A stretch of 64,000 bases of DNA from Pararhizobium sp. A13 (GCF_040126305.1 NZ_CP149511.1:620001-684000); one strand, 5' to 3'; shown: positions 44,767 through 53,624, counted from the first letter of the stretch. Numbers and translations are program-made. The notes: generated by a model not told the origin, from the sequence alone.

Positions 44767-45087
44767 ATGATTATCGAAAAAGCAGCATCCCAGCTTGAAG
44801 CTCTCGGCAATGTCACCCGCCTCCGGATTTTCCGGGCGCTGGTCCGCGCTGGTGACGAAGGCTTGCCGGTCGGCCAGTTGCAGGAAAAGTTGGACATCCC
44901 GGGATCAACACTGTCGCACCACCTGAAGAAGCTCGTGGATACCGGGCTCGTTGTCCAGGAGCGGCAGGCGACAACACTTATCTGCACGACGAACTACCGC
45001 GATATGGATGCTCTGGTTGGTTACCTCGTGAACGAATGCTGCGCGGATGCAAAGTGCGGGACAAAGTCGAAAGAGGTCGCCGCCTGA
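44767..45087 (+). CDS. arsR: ArsR-family metalloid-responsive repressor
   Basis: 106 aa. Winged HTH with EKLDIPGSTLSHHLKKLVD (about 40-58) and the wing VVQERQATTLICTTNY. The N-terminal ELCVCDL metal site of classical ArsR is absent, but a C-terminal cysteine set C91, C92 and C97 (NECCADAKCG) resembles the As(III) site of the Acidithiobacillus-type ArsR proteins. It would leave its operator when As(III) or Sb(III) binds. It heads the flavoprotein / MFS cluster (56-base gap). Confidence 0.85.
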   Translation: MIIEKAASQLEALGNVTRLRIFRALVRAGDEGLPVGQLQEKLDIPGSTLSHHLKKLVDTGLVVQERQATTLICTTNYRDMDALVGYLVNECCADAKCGTKSKEVAA

Positions 45088-45143
45088 TCCCTTTTTTTTG
45101 ACCTTATATTTCGAATATTCTGGAAATACAGAAGGAGACAAGC

Positions 45144-46553
45144 ATGACTGCCATGAATGAACTCCCAGTTGCCGTAATAGGCGCGGGACCTGTCGGACTT
45201 GCCGCTGCCGCTCACCTTGTCGCCCGTAACATTCATCCACTCGTTTTCGAACGTGGCGATACGGTAGGCGCGGCGCTGCTCGATTGGGGACATGTCAGGG
45301 TCTTTTCGCCCTGGAAATACAATATCGATGACGCGGCACGCGTCCTTCTGGACCGGCACGCATGGGAAGCCCCTCATCCGGATGATCTGCCGAACGGCCG
45401 CGAGATCGTCGAAGAGTACCTTACCCCACTGGCATCCGTGCCGGAGATCGCGTCCGGCCTAAAATTGGGTGCACTAGTGACGGCGATCACCCGTCATGGG
45501 CTCGACAAGGTTTCATCTGGCAATCGTGACAATGCTCCGTTTGTTGTTCGATATACCGACGAGACCGGCGAGTATGACGTGCTCGTCAGAGCCGTGATCG
45601 ACGCCTCGGGAACATGGACCCAACCCAATCCCATGGGAATCAACGGCATCAGCGTCCCGGGAGAAATCGCGTCGTTCAGCCGGATTTCCTATGGCATTCC
45701 TGATGTTCTCGGCACTCGCCGCAACGAGTTCCTTGGCAAACGCACGCTGGTGATCGGCAGCGGCCATTCGGCCATCAATGTCGCCATCGCGCTCATGGAC
45801 CTGCAAGATATCGACCCGAAGACCCAAATCCTCTGGGCACTGCGGCACCACGGCGTCGAGCGCCTGCTCGGTGGCGGCCTGAACGATCAGTTACCGGAAC
45901 GCGGAGCGCTGGGTCTCGCGGCGAAGAAGGCCATGGATGAGGGTCGCCTGCAGATGCTGACTTCGTTCTCTGCCGAAAAGGTCCGCGTGCAAGAGGGCAG
46001 GGTGCATCTGACGGCGAGGGTTGGGACACAGCAGTCAGAATTGGATATCGACCGGATCGTCGTCACCACCGGATTTCGTCCAGATTTCTCCTTCCTGAGC
46101 GAACTCAGGGTCGAGGTGGACCCAGCCGTTGAAGCTCCGCCAGCGTTGGCCCCACTCATTGACCCCAATTTCCATTCCTGCGGAACCGTGCCACCTCACG
46201 GCATCGAGGAATTGAAACATCCGGAGAAGGATTTCTACATCGTCGGTTCGAAGTCTTACGGCCGTGCGCCGACATTTCTGATGAAGACGGGTTACGAGCA
46301 GGTGCGTTCGGTCGTCGCCGAAATTGCAGGCGATCATGTCGCCGCCCGCATTGTCCAGTTGGTTCTCCCCGAAACCGGCGTCTGCAGCGTCGACCTCGGC
46401 AGCAAAAAGGCGGCTTCGTGCTGCGGTGGACCGGCTCCGGTTGAAGTTGATGCCTGTTGTGTTGTCGATGCCACAGCAAAGTCGGAAGGCAAATCTGGCT
46501 GCGGCTGCGGACCAAGGTCTGAAGATACCAAACGTCTGACTGAGAGCGCCTGA
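45144..46553 (+). CDS. FAD/NAD(P)-dependent flavoprotein with a cysteine-rich tail, ars-linked
   Basis: 469 aa. FAD motif VAVIGAGPVGLAAAAHLV at the N-terminus, a second dinucleotide motif TLVIGSGHSAINVAIAL (about 200-216) and the TTGFRPDFSF block define a flavin monooxygenase/oxidoreductase fold. The tail after residue 420 has C426-C427, C438-C439, C453 and C455 (CCGG, ACCVV, GCGCG), unlike usual family ends, suitable for binding a soft metal or metalloid. It has AGGAG-like spacing before the ATG at 45144 and sits between arsR and an MFS gene. Probable role: redox step or carrier in arsenic or antimony handling, inferred. Confidence 0.75.
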   Translation: MTAMNELPVAVIGAGPVGLAAAAHLVARNIHPLVFERGDTVGAALLDWGHVRVFSPWKYNIDDAARVLLDRHAWEAPHPDDLPNGREIVEEYLTPLASVPEIASGLKLGALVTAITRHGLDKVSSGNRDNAPFVVRYTDETGEYDVLVRAVIDASGTWTQPNPMGINGISVPGEIASFSRISYGIPDVLGTRRNEFLGKRTLVIGSGHSAINVAIALMDLQDIDPKTQILWALRHHGVERLLGGGLNDQLPERGALGLAAKKAMDEGRLQMLTSFSAEKVRVQEGRVHLTARVGTQQSELDIDRIVVTTGFRPDFSFLSELRVEVDPAVEAPPALAPLIDPNFHSCGTVPPHGIEELKHPEKDFYIVGSKSYGRAPTFLMKTGYEQVRSVVAEIAGDHVAARIVQLVLPETGVCSVDLGSKKAASCCGGPAPVEVDACCVVDATAKSEGKSGCGCGPRSEDTKRLTESA

Positions 46554-46556
46554 GCA

Positions 46557-47777
46557 ATGGATGATCAAAAACTGCCAGTTTCAGCTCTATACGGACTCGG
46601 CTTTACCCAGATCATCGGGTACGGCACCCTCTATTATGCTTTCAGCATCCTGGTGCCGGACATTGCCCGGCAACTTGGATGGAGTGAACAATGGGTTTTC
46701 GGCGCGTTCTCGGGTTCGCTTCTGGCCGGAAGTTTGATTGCCCCGACAGCCGGGCATTGGGCGGACCGCATCGGTGCTGGACGGTTGATGGCGGTTGGAT
46801 CGGTTGGTGCCGCAATCGCCCTTCTTCTCACGGCAGCCGCACCAGGACCGATCACCTTCTGTCTGGCTCTCGCCCTGACGCAGGTTGTCTCTGCAACCGT
46901 GCTTTACAGCACCGCCTTCGTGGCCATCGTTCAAATCGGCGGACGAAAAGCGCAGAAGTCGTGTGTTCATCTGACCCTGATCGCTGGCTTTGCCTCCACA
47001 TTGTTCTGGTCGCTGACATCCTGGCTTCATGACTGGATGTCATGGCGGCAGGTCTATCTCCTATTTGCCCTGCTCAATATTGGCGTATGTTTCCCGATCC
47101 ACCTTTGGCTTGCCAGGCTATCGTCCTCGAAGGGTGCAGGCGAACAGCCCACGCACTCCTTTGCATCCGCTGTGTCGCCGACTACCCCGCCGCAAAAGGG
47201 GCAATTGATATTCATCCTGATGCTGATCGGCTTCGCAATCGAAGGCTATGCCCTGTCGGCAGTCCTGGTTCATATGGTTCCTTTGACGCAGGCACTGGGC
47301 CTTGGCGCATTCGGAATCTACATTGCCTCGCTTTTTGGACCGTCACAGGTCGCAAGCCGTTTCGTCAACTTACTGTTCGGCGGCGGGCTGACCCAAACCT
47401 GGCTCGCGGTAATCGCGACGCTCTTTCTTCCCCTCGGCCTCGCGATCCTGCTCCCCACATCGCCTTGGATTGTCGGGGCGGTGGCCTTCGCCATCTGCGT
47501 GGGGCTCGGTTCAGGTCTAACGAGCATTGTCGGCGGGACACTGCCTTTGGAGCTGTTTGGCCGCGAAGGTTACGGCAAACGTCTCGGCTGGTGCACCTCG
47601 GCGAAACAATTCACGTCGGCAATTGCCCCGGTTTCCATGTCGGCATCGCTGTCCGCAGTAGGTGTCGTTCCCTCTTTGTGGATCGTCGCTTTGATCGGTA
47701 TGGTTGGGGCAATTGCATTCCTGGCGATTCCATTGATCGTGAGGCAAGGGATGATTACGTCGCCACTGAACGCCTGA
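46557..47777 (+). CDS. MFS transporter, probable arsenite-type efflux (ArsK-like)
   Basis: 406 aa with about twelve membrane helices and the MFS loop motif after helix 2 (TAGHWADRIGAGRLMAVG). It starts three bases after the flavoprotein stop, so it shares the arsR transcript. MFS exporters linked to arsR and a flavoprotein in Rhizobiaceae are known to export As(III) (ArsK in Agrobacterium); similarity to that protein is my impression, not tested. The neighbouring operator and Cys residues support metalloid efflux. Confidence 0.7.
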   Translation: MDDQKLPVSALYGLGFTQIIGYGTLYYAFSILVPDIARQLGWSEQWVFGAFSGSLLAGSLIAPTAGHWADRIGAGRLMAVGSVGAAIALLLTAAAPGPITFCLALALTQVVSATVLYSTAFVAIVQIGGRKAQKSCVHLTLIAGFASTLFWSLTSWLHDWMSWRQVYLLFALLNIGVCFPIHLWLARLSSSKGAGEQPTHSFASAVSPTTPPQKGQLIFILMLIGFAIEGYALSAVLVHMVPLTQALGLGAFGIYIASLFGPSQVASRFVNLLFGGGLTQTWLAVIATLFLPLGLAILLPTSPWIVGAVAFAICVGLGSGLTSIVGGTLPLELFGREGYGKRLGWCTSAKQFTSAIAPVSMSASLSAVGVVPSLWIVALIGMVGAIAFLAIPLIVRQGMITSPLNA

Positions 47778-47800
47778 AATTCCCGGCCCACGGAGGTAGC

Positions 47801-48304
47801 GTGCGCTTGTTACCGGAAACGCCAAACGGCCTTCACGTCTTCGCTGATGGTTGTTATGAACCCAATTCCGGACAAGGAGGATGGGCATTCGTCGCCTACC
47901 GGGATGTCGTGGAAATTGCAGCCGACTTCGGTGGCGTCCAGGATTCAGCGAACAATTCAATGGAATTGATCGCCCTGCTTAAGGCAGCAATGTGGGTTAA
48001 TACCAATGCTTTAGGTGAACCTGCGATCATCTGGTCCGATTCACTCTACGCAGTTAAAGGCTGCAGTAGCTGGCGACATATCTGGAAGAACAACGGCTGG
48101 AAGAAAATTGTCCCGAATGCGATTGCCCGAAGTCGAATTATAGCCAATCAGGAACTTTGGAAGGCAATCGATCTTCAGCTATCTCGCAACCCGTTGATAT
48201 CCATTGCCTGGTGCAAAGGCCATTTCGGCATTGAGGGCAACGAACGCGCGGACGAACTTGCGGAAAACGGACGCCTTTCGCTCCAGGGTGGCGAACGTGC
48301 TTGA
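47801..48304 (+). CDS. Ribonuclease HI
   Basis: 167 aa from a GTG at 47801 with CGGAGGTAGC upstream. The catalytic set is intact: D16 in HVFADGCYEPN, E55 in NSMELIAL, D80 in WSDSLYAVKG, H141 in CKGHFG and D151 in NERADELA. It degrades RNA in RNA-DNA hybrids. The open frame reaching further left lies antisense-like within the MFS gene and is not real. It follows the MFS gene by 23 bases and may be part of the ars transcript, an odd companion. A housekeeping rnhA is presumably elsewhere. Confidence 0.85.
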   Translation: MRLLPETPNGLHVFADGCYEPNSGQGGWAFVAYRDVVEIAADFGGVQDSANNSMELIALLKAAMWVNTNALGEPAIIWSDSLYAVKGCSSWRHIWKNNGWKKIVPNAIARSRIIANQELWKAIDLQLSRNPLISIAWCKGHFGIEGNERADELAENGRLSLQGGERA

Positions 48305-48404
48305 TTTGCGAATGGCGGTTTCTGGGCCCTTAGCGGGCGCTACCCCTCCAGGCGTTGAGATGGCGGATTGGCTAATGCGGTGCGCCTGAAGTCGGTTTTC
48401 AGCA
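48305..48404. other. Short spacer after RNase HI
   Basis: 100 bases with no gene; it leads into the repeated TTGGGCCA sites. Confidence 0.4.
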
Positions 48405-48453
48405 TTGGGCCACGCTCAGTTCCGTTTTGGGCCACGACGGCCAGTTTGGGCCA
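48405..48453. repeat. Three TTGGGCCA repeats, remnant of an IS end
   Basis: TTGGGCCA occurs at 48405-48412, 48427-48434 and 48446-48453, spaced 22 and 19 bases, with a fourth copy at 48560-48567 inside the IS terminal repeat. Tandem sites about two helical turns apart are typical of IS21-like ends where transposase binds. No IstA/IstB gene is present. Confidence 0.5.
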
Positions 48454-48674
48454 TCCTTGGTTCGTTTTTACAAACAAGAAGACCCGACGCAGAGTAGTTA
48501 AGTTCCATAACCCATCTTATCCAATTTGGATGTGTAGCGGCTATTTAGTAATGCGACAGTTGGGCCAGTTAGAGATGCGACAGTCTCGCCTCTCGACGCA
48601 CTGGTCAAAGCCAACGTTGGGAGCAAGGATGACGACCTTCAGCCTGGTCGAGACCATGAGCGGTCGGAGTCGTC

Positions 48675-50102
48675 ATGTCCTTTATGATCACCATGTCGCA
48701 GAAAGAATTGCATCGCCTCGATGTCATCCAGAAGATCCGTGACCTACGCCTGAGCGTTGCCCAGGCTGCCGAACTGCTCGGGCTCAGTCGAAGTCAGGTC
48801 CATCGGCTGCTGCAGGCCTATGACCGGGATGGTCCAGCCGGCCTCGTTTCCAAGAAGCGATTGCAGCCGAGCAACCGGCGCCACAGCGAGGAGTTTCGCA
48901 ATGCAGCGCTGGATCTGATCCGCGAGCACTATCTGGATTTCGGTCCGACGCTGGCGCGCGAGAAGCTGATCGAGTTGCACCGGATCTCTGTTGCCAAGGA
49001 GACGCTGCGGCAATGGATGACCGAGGCCGGCATCTGGATCTCGCGCCGGGAACGCAAGAAGCGGGTTTTCCAGCCACGCGGCCGGCGCGACTGCTTTGGC
49101 GAACTGGTGCAGATCGACGGGTCGCATCATTGGTGGCTCGAGAACCGCGGGCCCAAATGCGCCCTGCTCGTTTATATCGACGATGCCACCGGAAAGCTTC
49201 TGCATCTGCGCTTTGCCGGATCGGAGAACACGTTCGACTATCTGCATGCGACGAAGGCCTATCTGCAGCAATGGGGCAAGCCGCTGGCTTTCTATAGCGA
49301 CAAGCATGGTGTTTTTCGTTCGACCCATGCGTCCGAGAAGGACCGGACGAGCGGCCTGACACAGTTCGGGCGGGCGCTCTATGAGCTGAACATCGACATC
49401 ATCTGCGCCAACACCCCGCAGGCCAAGGGCCGTGTGGAACGTGCGAACCAGACGCTGCAGGATCGGCTGGTCAAGGAGATGCGGCTTCGCGGCATCGACA
49501 CGATCGAAGCTGCCAATGCCTATGCGCCTGAGTTCATTGCGGATTTCAACGCGCGTTTCGGCAAGCCGCCACGCAATCCGAAGGACATGCACCGACCGCT
49601 GGCCGATCATGAGAACCTCGATGGCGCCATGTGCCGCAAGGAAGTGCGCACCCTGTCGCAATCCCTGACGCTACGCTACGACAAGGTGCTGTTCATCCTC
49701 GATCCGACGGAGCAGGCCAAGGCGCTGGCAGGCAAGAAGGTCATCGTCTGCGACTATCCGGACGGACGGCTCGAGATCATGCACGAGAGTTTTGCCCTGC
49801 CCTATAGAACCTTCGACACATTGCGGTCGGTGCATCGTGCCGAGGTTGTCGATAACAAGCGGCTGGACGACATGCTGTCAATTGTTGCCGAGATGCAGGC
49901 CGGACGCCAACAGCAGCGCAGCAAGAGCGGCCCTCGTCGTACCGGCCAGACGGATCATATGTTTGGCATTCCGGATGGCAGCCAGCGCAATGGCTACCAG
50001 AAGCGCGGCCGCAAGCCGGGACGGAGCACGGATTTCATGAATGATCCTGCGGTGATTGCGCGGCGAGAGAAAGCGTTATTGAGGCAGCCAGCGGCGGAAT
50101 AA
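48675..50102 (+). CDS. ISNCY/IS1202-type DDE transposase
   Basis: 475 aa. The N-terminal helix-turn-helix is in LSVAQAAELLGLSRSQVHRL; the rve-type catalytic core has VQIDGSHHWWLENRG (first D), AFYSDKHGVFR (second D) and GRVERANQTLQDRL (E). The C-terminal domain is long and basic (RRTGQTDHMFGIPDGSQR). It cuts and joins the IS ends. The frame is intact, so the element may be active. Its stop lies six bases from the stop of the passenger gene. Confidence 0.9.
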   Translation: MSFMITMSQKELHRLDVIQKIRDLRLSVAQAAELLGLSRSQVHRLLQAYDRDGPAGLVSKKRLQPSNRRHSEEFRNAALDLIREHYLDFGPTLAREKLIELHRISVAKETLRQWMTEAGIWISRRERKKRVFQPRGRRDCFGELVQIDGSHHWWLENRGPKCALLVYIDDATGKLLHLRFAGSENTFDYLHATKAYLQQWGKPLAFYSDKHGVFRSTHASEKDRTSGLTQFGRALYELNIDIICANTPQAKGRVERANQTLQDRLVKEMRLRGIDTIEAANAYAPEFIADFNARFGKPPRNPKDMHRPLADHENLDGAMCRKEVRTLSQSLTLRYDKVLFILDPTEQAKALAGKKVIVCDYPDGRLEIMHESFALPYRTFDTLRSVHRAEVVDNKRLDDMLSIVAEMQAGRQQQRSKSGPRRTGQTDHMFGIPDGSQRNGYQKRGRKPGRSTDFMNDPAVIARREKALLRQPAAE

Positions 50103-50108
50103 AGATCG

Positions 50109-50876
50109 TCAATGCACGCCGATGTCGCTTTGCGTATCCGATTCCAATTGCAGGCAAGCTGCCCAAAGTGGCGTCTTGTGGAAGGATCCGTCTTGGAGAA
50201 GAGTGAGCCCCTCTCGTGCCTCATAGAGCAAGCCGAGCCAGCACAAACGTTGGAAGACGCCATACTGAAGATCGGATTTCAACTCCCAGGCTTCTATGGT
50301 CATTTCGGTGTCCGACAGAGGCGCCAGGTCTGGATAGAGGATCTTCACAACGTCCATTGGCGTGCAACCTTCTCTGGCCTTGATATTGAGAAGATTGAGG
50401 AACATGCGCCACCAGCGTAACCGCGCTCGGACCTCCTCTTCCCGCTCGGTGGCGTGGACATACGAATAGAGATAATCCGTGGCGACCAGATCGAAGAAGG
50501 CTTGCGGGTCCACCAGAAACTCCAGGCCGCGTCTGGTTGGCAGCAGCACATCCTTTTTCCGGCGAAGAAGTTTTAGATGACGGGCCATGTCTCGCACGAC
50601 CCAGAGCGGCGGCACGTCGCTCTCATTGAGCACCTTGTTCATGCTGTAGAGGTCTTCGGCTGTGAAGCCTGGCCAAAGGAAGTGTACAGCGGCCCAATGC
50701 ACGAACTTGCGATTCATGGCGCCGGTTGCCGTCAATCCTATGCCACCCTCACCGTCAGCATAGGCAACAGAAAGAAGCATGCCGCGAAGAAGGGGTGACA
50801 GCGCGGCGACGTCGACGTCACCCTGCAACTTGATTTCCGGAAGCATCGTACGGCTTTGATCCCTCGCCTGCGCCAT
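50109..50876 (-). CDS. Hypothetical protein, apparent IS passenger
   Basis: 255 aa from the ATG at 50876 (MAQARDQSRTMLPEIKLQGD); a further eleven codons are open. Not recognised. It is a soluble, mostly helical protein with many Leu/Arg/Trp (RARLRWWRMFLNLLNIKARE) and an acidic end. It lies between the transposase and the right terminal repeat, convergent with the transposase, so it appears to travel with the element. No nuclease, kinase or toxin motif is visible. Confidence 0.65.
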   Translation of the reverse strand: MAQARDQSRTMLPEIKLQGDVDVAALSPLLRGMLLSVAYADGEGGIGLTATGAMNRKFVHWAAVHFLWPGFTAEDLYSMNKVLNESDVPPLWVVRDMARHLKLLRRKKDVLLPTRRGLEFLVDPQAFFDLVATDYLYSYVHATEREEEVRARLRWWRMFLNLLNIKAREGCTPMDVVKILYPDLAPLSDTEMTIEAWELKSDLQYGVFQRLCWLGLLYEAREGLTLLQDGSFHKTPLWAACLQLESDTQSDIGVH

Positions 50877-51204
50877 GCAGGTGCCGAGTATCGAGCGGCA
50901 AAAGAACAATTGCTAGTGAGAAGGCTAAAGCCGAAGGGGAATGTTATCACCCGCCCCCGCTCCTCCCTTGCAACCCGGCCCAGCCGGTCGGATCGGGGGC
51001 TGACCGGCGGAGCCACTGTCGCGTTTCTAAATTGGTTACTTTGTCCCATCTTTAAATAGCTGTGACAGGATGTGTGCAAAGTTGAAGTGTCCTGTTTCTG
51101 CAAAGTAAGAATGTCACTCTCCCCGGGTTTTGATGACCTGGGAGATTGCAGGTTCCCAGGCCGGATCGGCGGTGGTCATGCCTATCTCCTTCTACTTCGC
51201 GAGG

Positions 51205-51846
51205 TCAGGAAACAGGACGTTTGGCCAGCAGCAGTCCGCATCCAAGCAATATCATCGCGCCACCCGATCCCTCTCGAAGACGGCGGATGACATTCGGGCG
51301 CGAAGCCGCGCCGTCGCGGAGTCTCCCGGCTCCGAACGCAACGACGATGTCCGCGAGCGTGTTGAGGGATACGGAAATTGCTCCGAGGATCACGAACTGC
51401 AGCGCGACATGATCCGAAGTCGTGTCGACAAACTGCGGAATGAAAGCCAGGAAAAACGCAGCCGTCTTTGGGTTCATCACTTCCACCAGAACGCCATCCC
51501 GAAAGGCCCTCTTCCCGCCGACGGGCGGCTCGGCGTTACCCAGGGAGCGATAGTCGAGCCTCGCATGGCGAATGGTCCGATAGCCCATCCAGATCAAGTA
51601 GAGCGCGCCGACTACCTTGAGCGCAGTGAACAGCTCGGCACTGGCCAGCACGATCGCCGAGACGCCCAGACTACCGGCCGCGACGTGAAATAGTCCACCA
51701 AGACCATTTCCAACACTCGAAGCAATTCCCTCCGAGCGGCCGCCCGAGAGGGTTCGGGCAGCGACGTAGAAAATTCCCGGACCTGGAGTGACCGCCAGAA
51801 GGAATGCCGTGAATAGGTAAACGGTGAAGGCGTTGGAAATCAGCAT
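51205..51846 (-). CDS. LysE-family amino acid exporter
   Basis: 213 aa with five to six membrane helices. Family signature: LAVTPGPGIFYVAARTLSGG (residues about 18-37) and LVEVMNPKTAAFFLAFIPQF. It exports amino acids or homoserine lactones. It lies downstream of the DapA-like gene on the same strand (51-base gap). Confidence 0.88.
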   Translation of the reverse strand: MLISNAFTVYLFTAFLLAVTPGPGIFYVAARTLSGGRSEGIASSVGNGLGGLFHVAAGSLGVSAIVLASAELFTALKVVGALYLIWMGYRTIRHARLDYRSLGNAEPPVGGKRAFRDGVLVEVMNPKTAAFFLAFIPQFVDTTSDHVALQFVILGAISVSLNTLADIVVAFGAGRLRDGAASRPNVIRRLREGSGGAMILLGCGLLLAKRPVS

Positions 51847-51897
51847 CGATTCGTCCTAGTGAAACCTGTTTGCCCCAGTTGAATGGGAGGGGCGGAA

Positions 51898-52800
51898 TTA
51901 ATTGGAAAAGCCATCGTTGAGGCGGTCGAGAGCGGCGACGACGCGCTGTCGCACCTCATCACTCAATGGAAGAACGGGACGTGGCGGATCAACGTCACAG
52001 AGGTTCAGAACCTTGGCGATTACGTACATAACCCTGAAGCTGCCGAACTCCTTGAACAGCGCCCATAGCGGTCCGAAGCCCGCGTCCAGTCGCTCGACGG
52101 CCACGGTGTCCCCAGCTTGCGCCGCTCGGGTCAGGGCCAAGGCCTGCGAAGGCAGAAGTCCTGCGATGACGGAATACCAGGTGTCGCCCCCGGCCAGCAA
52201 CGACGGTGCGCCGCCCCAGTCACCGCTGTAGCCGATCTTGAATGCCGAGCCGGTGATAGACCGGAGAGAGGCGAGTTCGGAACCGAAGTCCCCACCCGAC
52301 AGCAGAGGCATTTTTACCGCCACGATGTTCGCGACCTTCGACAGCCGGGAAATGAGGGCCGGGCTGAAGGTGAACTTGGTGGTACTGGGGTTATTGTAGA
52401 TGCACAGCGGCAGTTGGCCCGCATTGGCGACGGCGGCGAAGTGTTCGAAAACCTCGTCGTCGAATAGGGGCGTATAGGAAACCGGAGCGAGGAGCAGACC
52501 GTCGGCACCCGCAGCCTTCGCGTCTCGAGCGAGGGCCACCGCATCGTTAGTCCGGATCGCACCGACGCCGACGATGACAGGGATTTTGCCGCCGACGGTG
52601 TCCATCGCCGTTTCGATCGCGCGCCGACGCTCTTCTCGCGTGAGGAAAGCGTAGGCTCCGGTGCTGCCGAGCAGACCGATGGAGTCCGCCCCGGCCTCCG
52701 CGATGCGCATGAGAAGACGCGCGAGGACTGTGGTGTCGATCCTGCCGGAAGCGTCGGCAGGCGTGATCGGGAATGCTGAGAGGCCTTGAAAGATAGACAT
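51898..52800 (-). CDS. Dihydrodipicolinate synthase / N-acetylneuraminate lyase family aldolase
   Basis: 300 aa TIM barrel. The Schiff-base lysine is K163 (NIVAVKMPLLSGG), the catalytic tyrosine Y135 (LCIYNNPSTT), and the pyruvate-carboxylate loop is GSTGAY rather than the usual GTTGE. True DapA is essential and housekeeping; this copy, placed between two LysE exporters and opposite a MocR regulator, is more likely a catabolic or biosynthetic aldolase such as a hydroxyproline or dicarboxy-sugar enzyme. Substrate unknown. Confidence 0.87.
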   Translation of the reverse strand: MSIFQGLSAFPITPADASGRIDTTVLARLLMRIAEAGADSIGLLGSTGAYAFLTREERRRAIETAMDTVGGKIPVIVGVGAIRTNDAVALARDAKAAGADGLLLAPVSYTPLFDDEVFEHFAAVANAGQLPLCIYNNPSTTKFTFSPALISRLSKVANIVAVKMPLLSGGDFGSELASLRSITGSAFKIGYSGDWGGAPSLLAGGDTWYSVIAGLLPSQALALTRAAQAGDTVAVERLDAGFGPLWALFKEFGSFRVMYVIAKVLNLCDVDPPRPVLPLSDEVRQRVVAALDRLNDGFSN

Positions 52801-52813
52801 GACAGGAAGACCT

Positions 52814-53446
52814 TCAGATGTGGGTCAGGAGAAGCTTCAGTCCAGCGAACCCGAAGAATACGGCCAACGTACCTTCGATCCAGCGGCGCGCTCGCCTATA
52901 CAGGCGGATCATGGGAGCTGTCGAAAAGACGATGGCGTAGCCGCAGAAAATCGTCACACTCAGGATTGCACAGCCCAGGAGGATCACGACGACCGTGTGA
53001 GGCGACGACCCAGGACCGAGCCCGAGCGTCATCAACGCGATCCATGCCAGGATCGACTTCGGATTGGTCAGGTGCATTAGCAGTCCGCGCTTGTAGAGCG
53101 TGGCTGCTGTCGCCTTGCGTTCGTCGGACGGCCGAAGCTGGTCCTTGTCCGAAGACAGTGCGGCTTTGCCTGCTCTGAAGGCGAGAAAGAGGAGATACAA
53201 TCCTCCAAGGACCTGCAGGACGACAAGAGCTTCCGCGTATCGACTGAGAACCGCCGATACTCCTGTCGCCGCCATCAGGCCCCAGAAGATCGAGCCGCTT
53301 ACCACGCCCGACGCGATTGCCAGCGCGGCCTTGCGGCCGTCGTTCATGGCGACGCCCATGATCCGCATATTGCTCGGGCCGGGACTGCCGGCGGCAATGA
53401 TATAGGCGGTGAAGACGATAGTGAGTTGGTGGATGTCGGCTAGCAT
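52814..53446 (-). CDS. LysE-family amino acid exporter (second copy)
   Basis: 210 aa from the ATG at 53446; the longer frame (to 53515) lacks a site. AYIIAAGSPGPSNMRIMGVA is the LysE N-terminal signature and LLMHLTNPKSILAWIALMTL the internal one. It is first gene of the minus-strand unit with the aldolase 13 bases downstream. It is only loosely similar to the exporter at 51205, so it is not a recent duplicate. Confidence 0.88.
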   Translation of the reverse strand: MLADIHQLTIVFTAYIIAAGSPGPSNMRIMGVAMNDGRKAALAIASGVVSGSIFWGLMAATGVSAVLSRYAEALVVLQVLGGLYLLFLAFRAGKAALSSDKDQLRPSDERKATAATLYKRGLLMHLTNPKSILAWIALMTLGLGPGSSPHTVVVILLGCAILSVTIFCGYAIVFSTAPMIRLYRRARRWIEGTLAVFFGFAGLKLLLTHI

Positions 53447-53624
53447 TGTTTTACTTCTTTGGGACGGCGTCGTGCAAACTGGCACCCTCAATACCTGCTC
53501 AACTGGCCCTGACATAGAACCACTTTTACCTCAAAAAATCTGGTCCAGTTTCTATTAAATCCTTGGCGGACGAGTCTTCTCGGTCTATCTGGATCAACGA
53601 AACCTCTCTACGTAGGGAGTAGTG

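Larger units (their letters stand above)
48540..51060. mobile_element. IS1202-type (ISNCY) insertion sequence with a convergent passenger gene
   Basis: Imperfect inverted ends of about 45 bp: left 48540-48584 (GCTATTTAGTAATGCGACAG...) and right 51015-51060, whose complement starts GCTATTTAAAGATGGGACAA and ends, like the left one, in GCGACAGT. The left end contains two ATGCGACAGT copies, possible transposase sites. Between them lie the transposase and a second gene on the other strand. An 8-bp direct repeat GGATGTGT flanks the element (48528-48535, 51068-51075) and may be the target duplication. Confidence 0.7.

Noticed and set aside
47042..47800. Long N-terminal extension of the RNase HI frame
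   Set aside because: It runs inside the MFS gene in another frame; the GTG at 47801 has its own ribosome-binding site and gives normal RNase HI length.
51070..51190. Additional IS remnant right of the IS1202-type element
   Set aside because: The sequence has an IS-end look, but I could not match it to an element or find a partner end.
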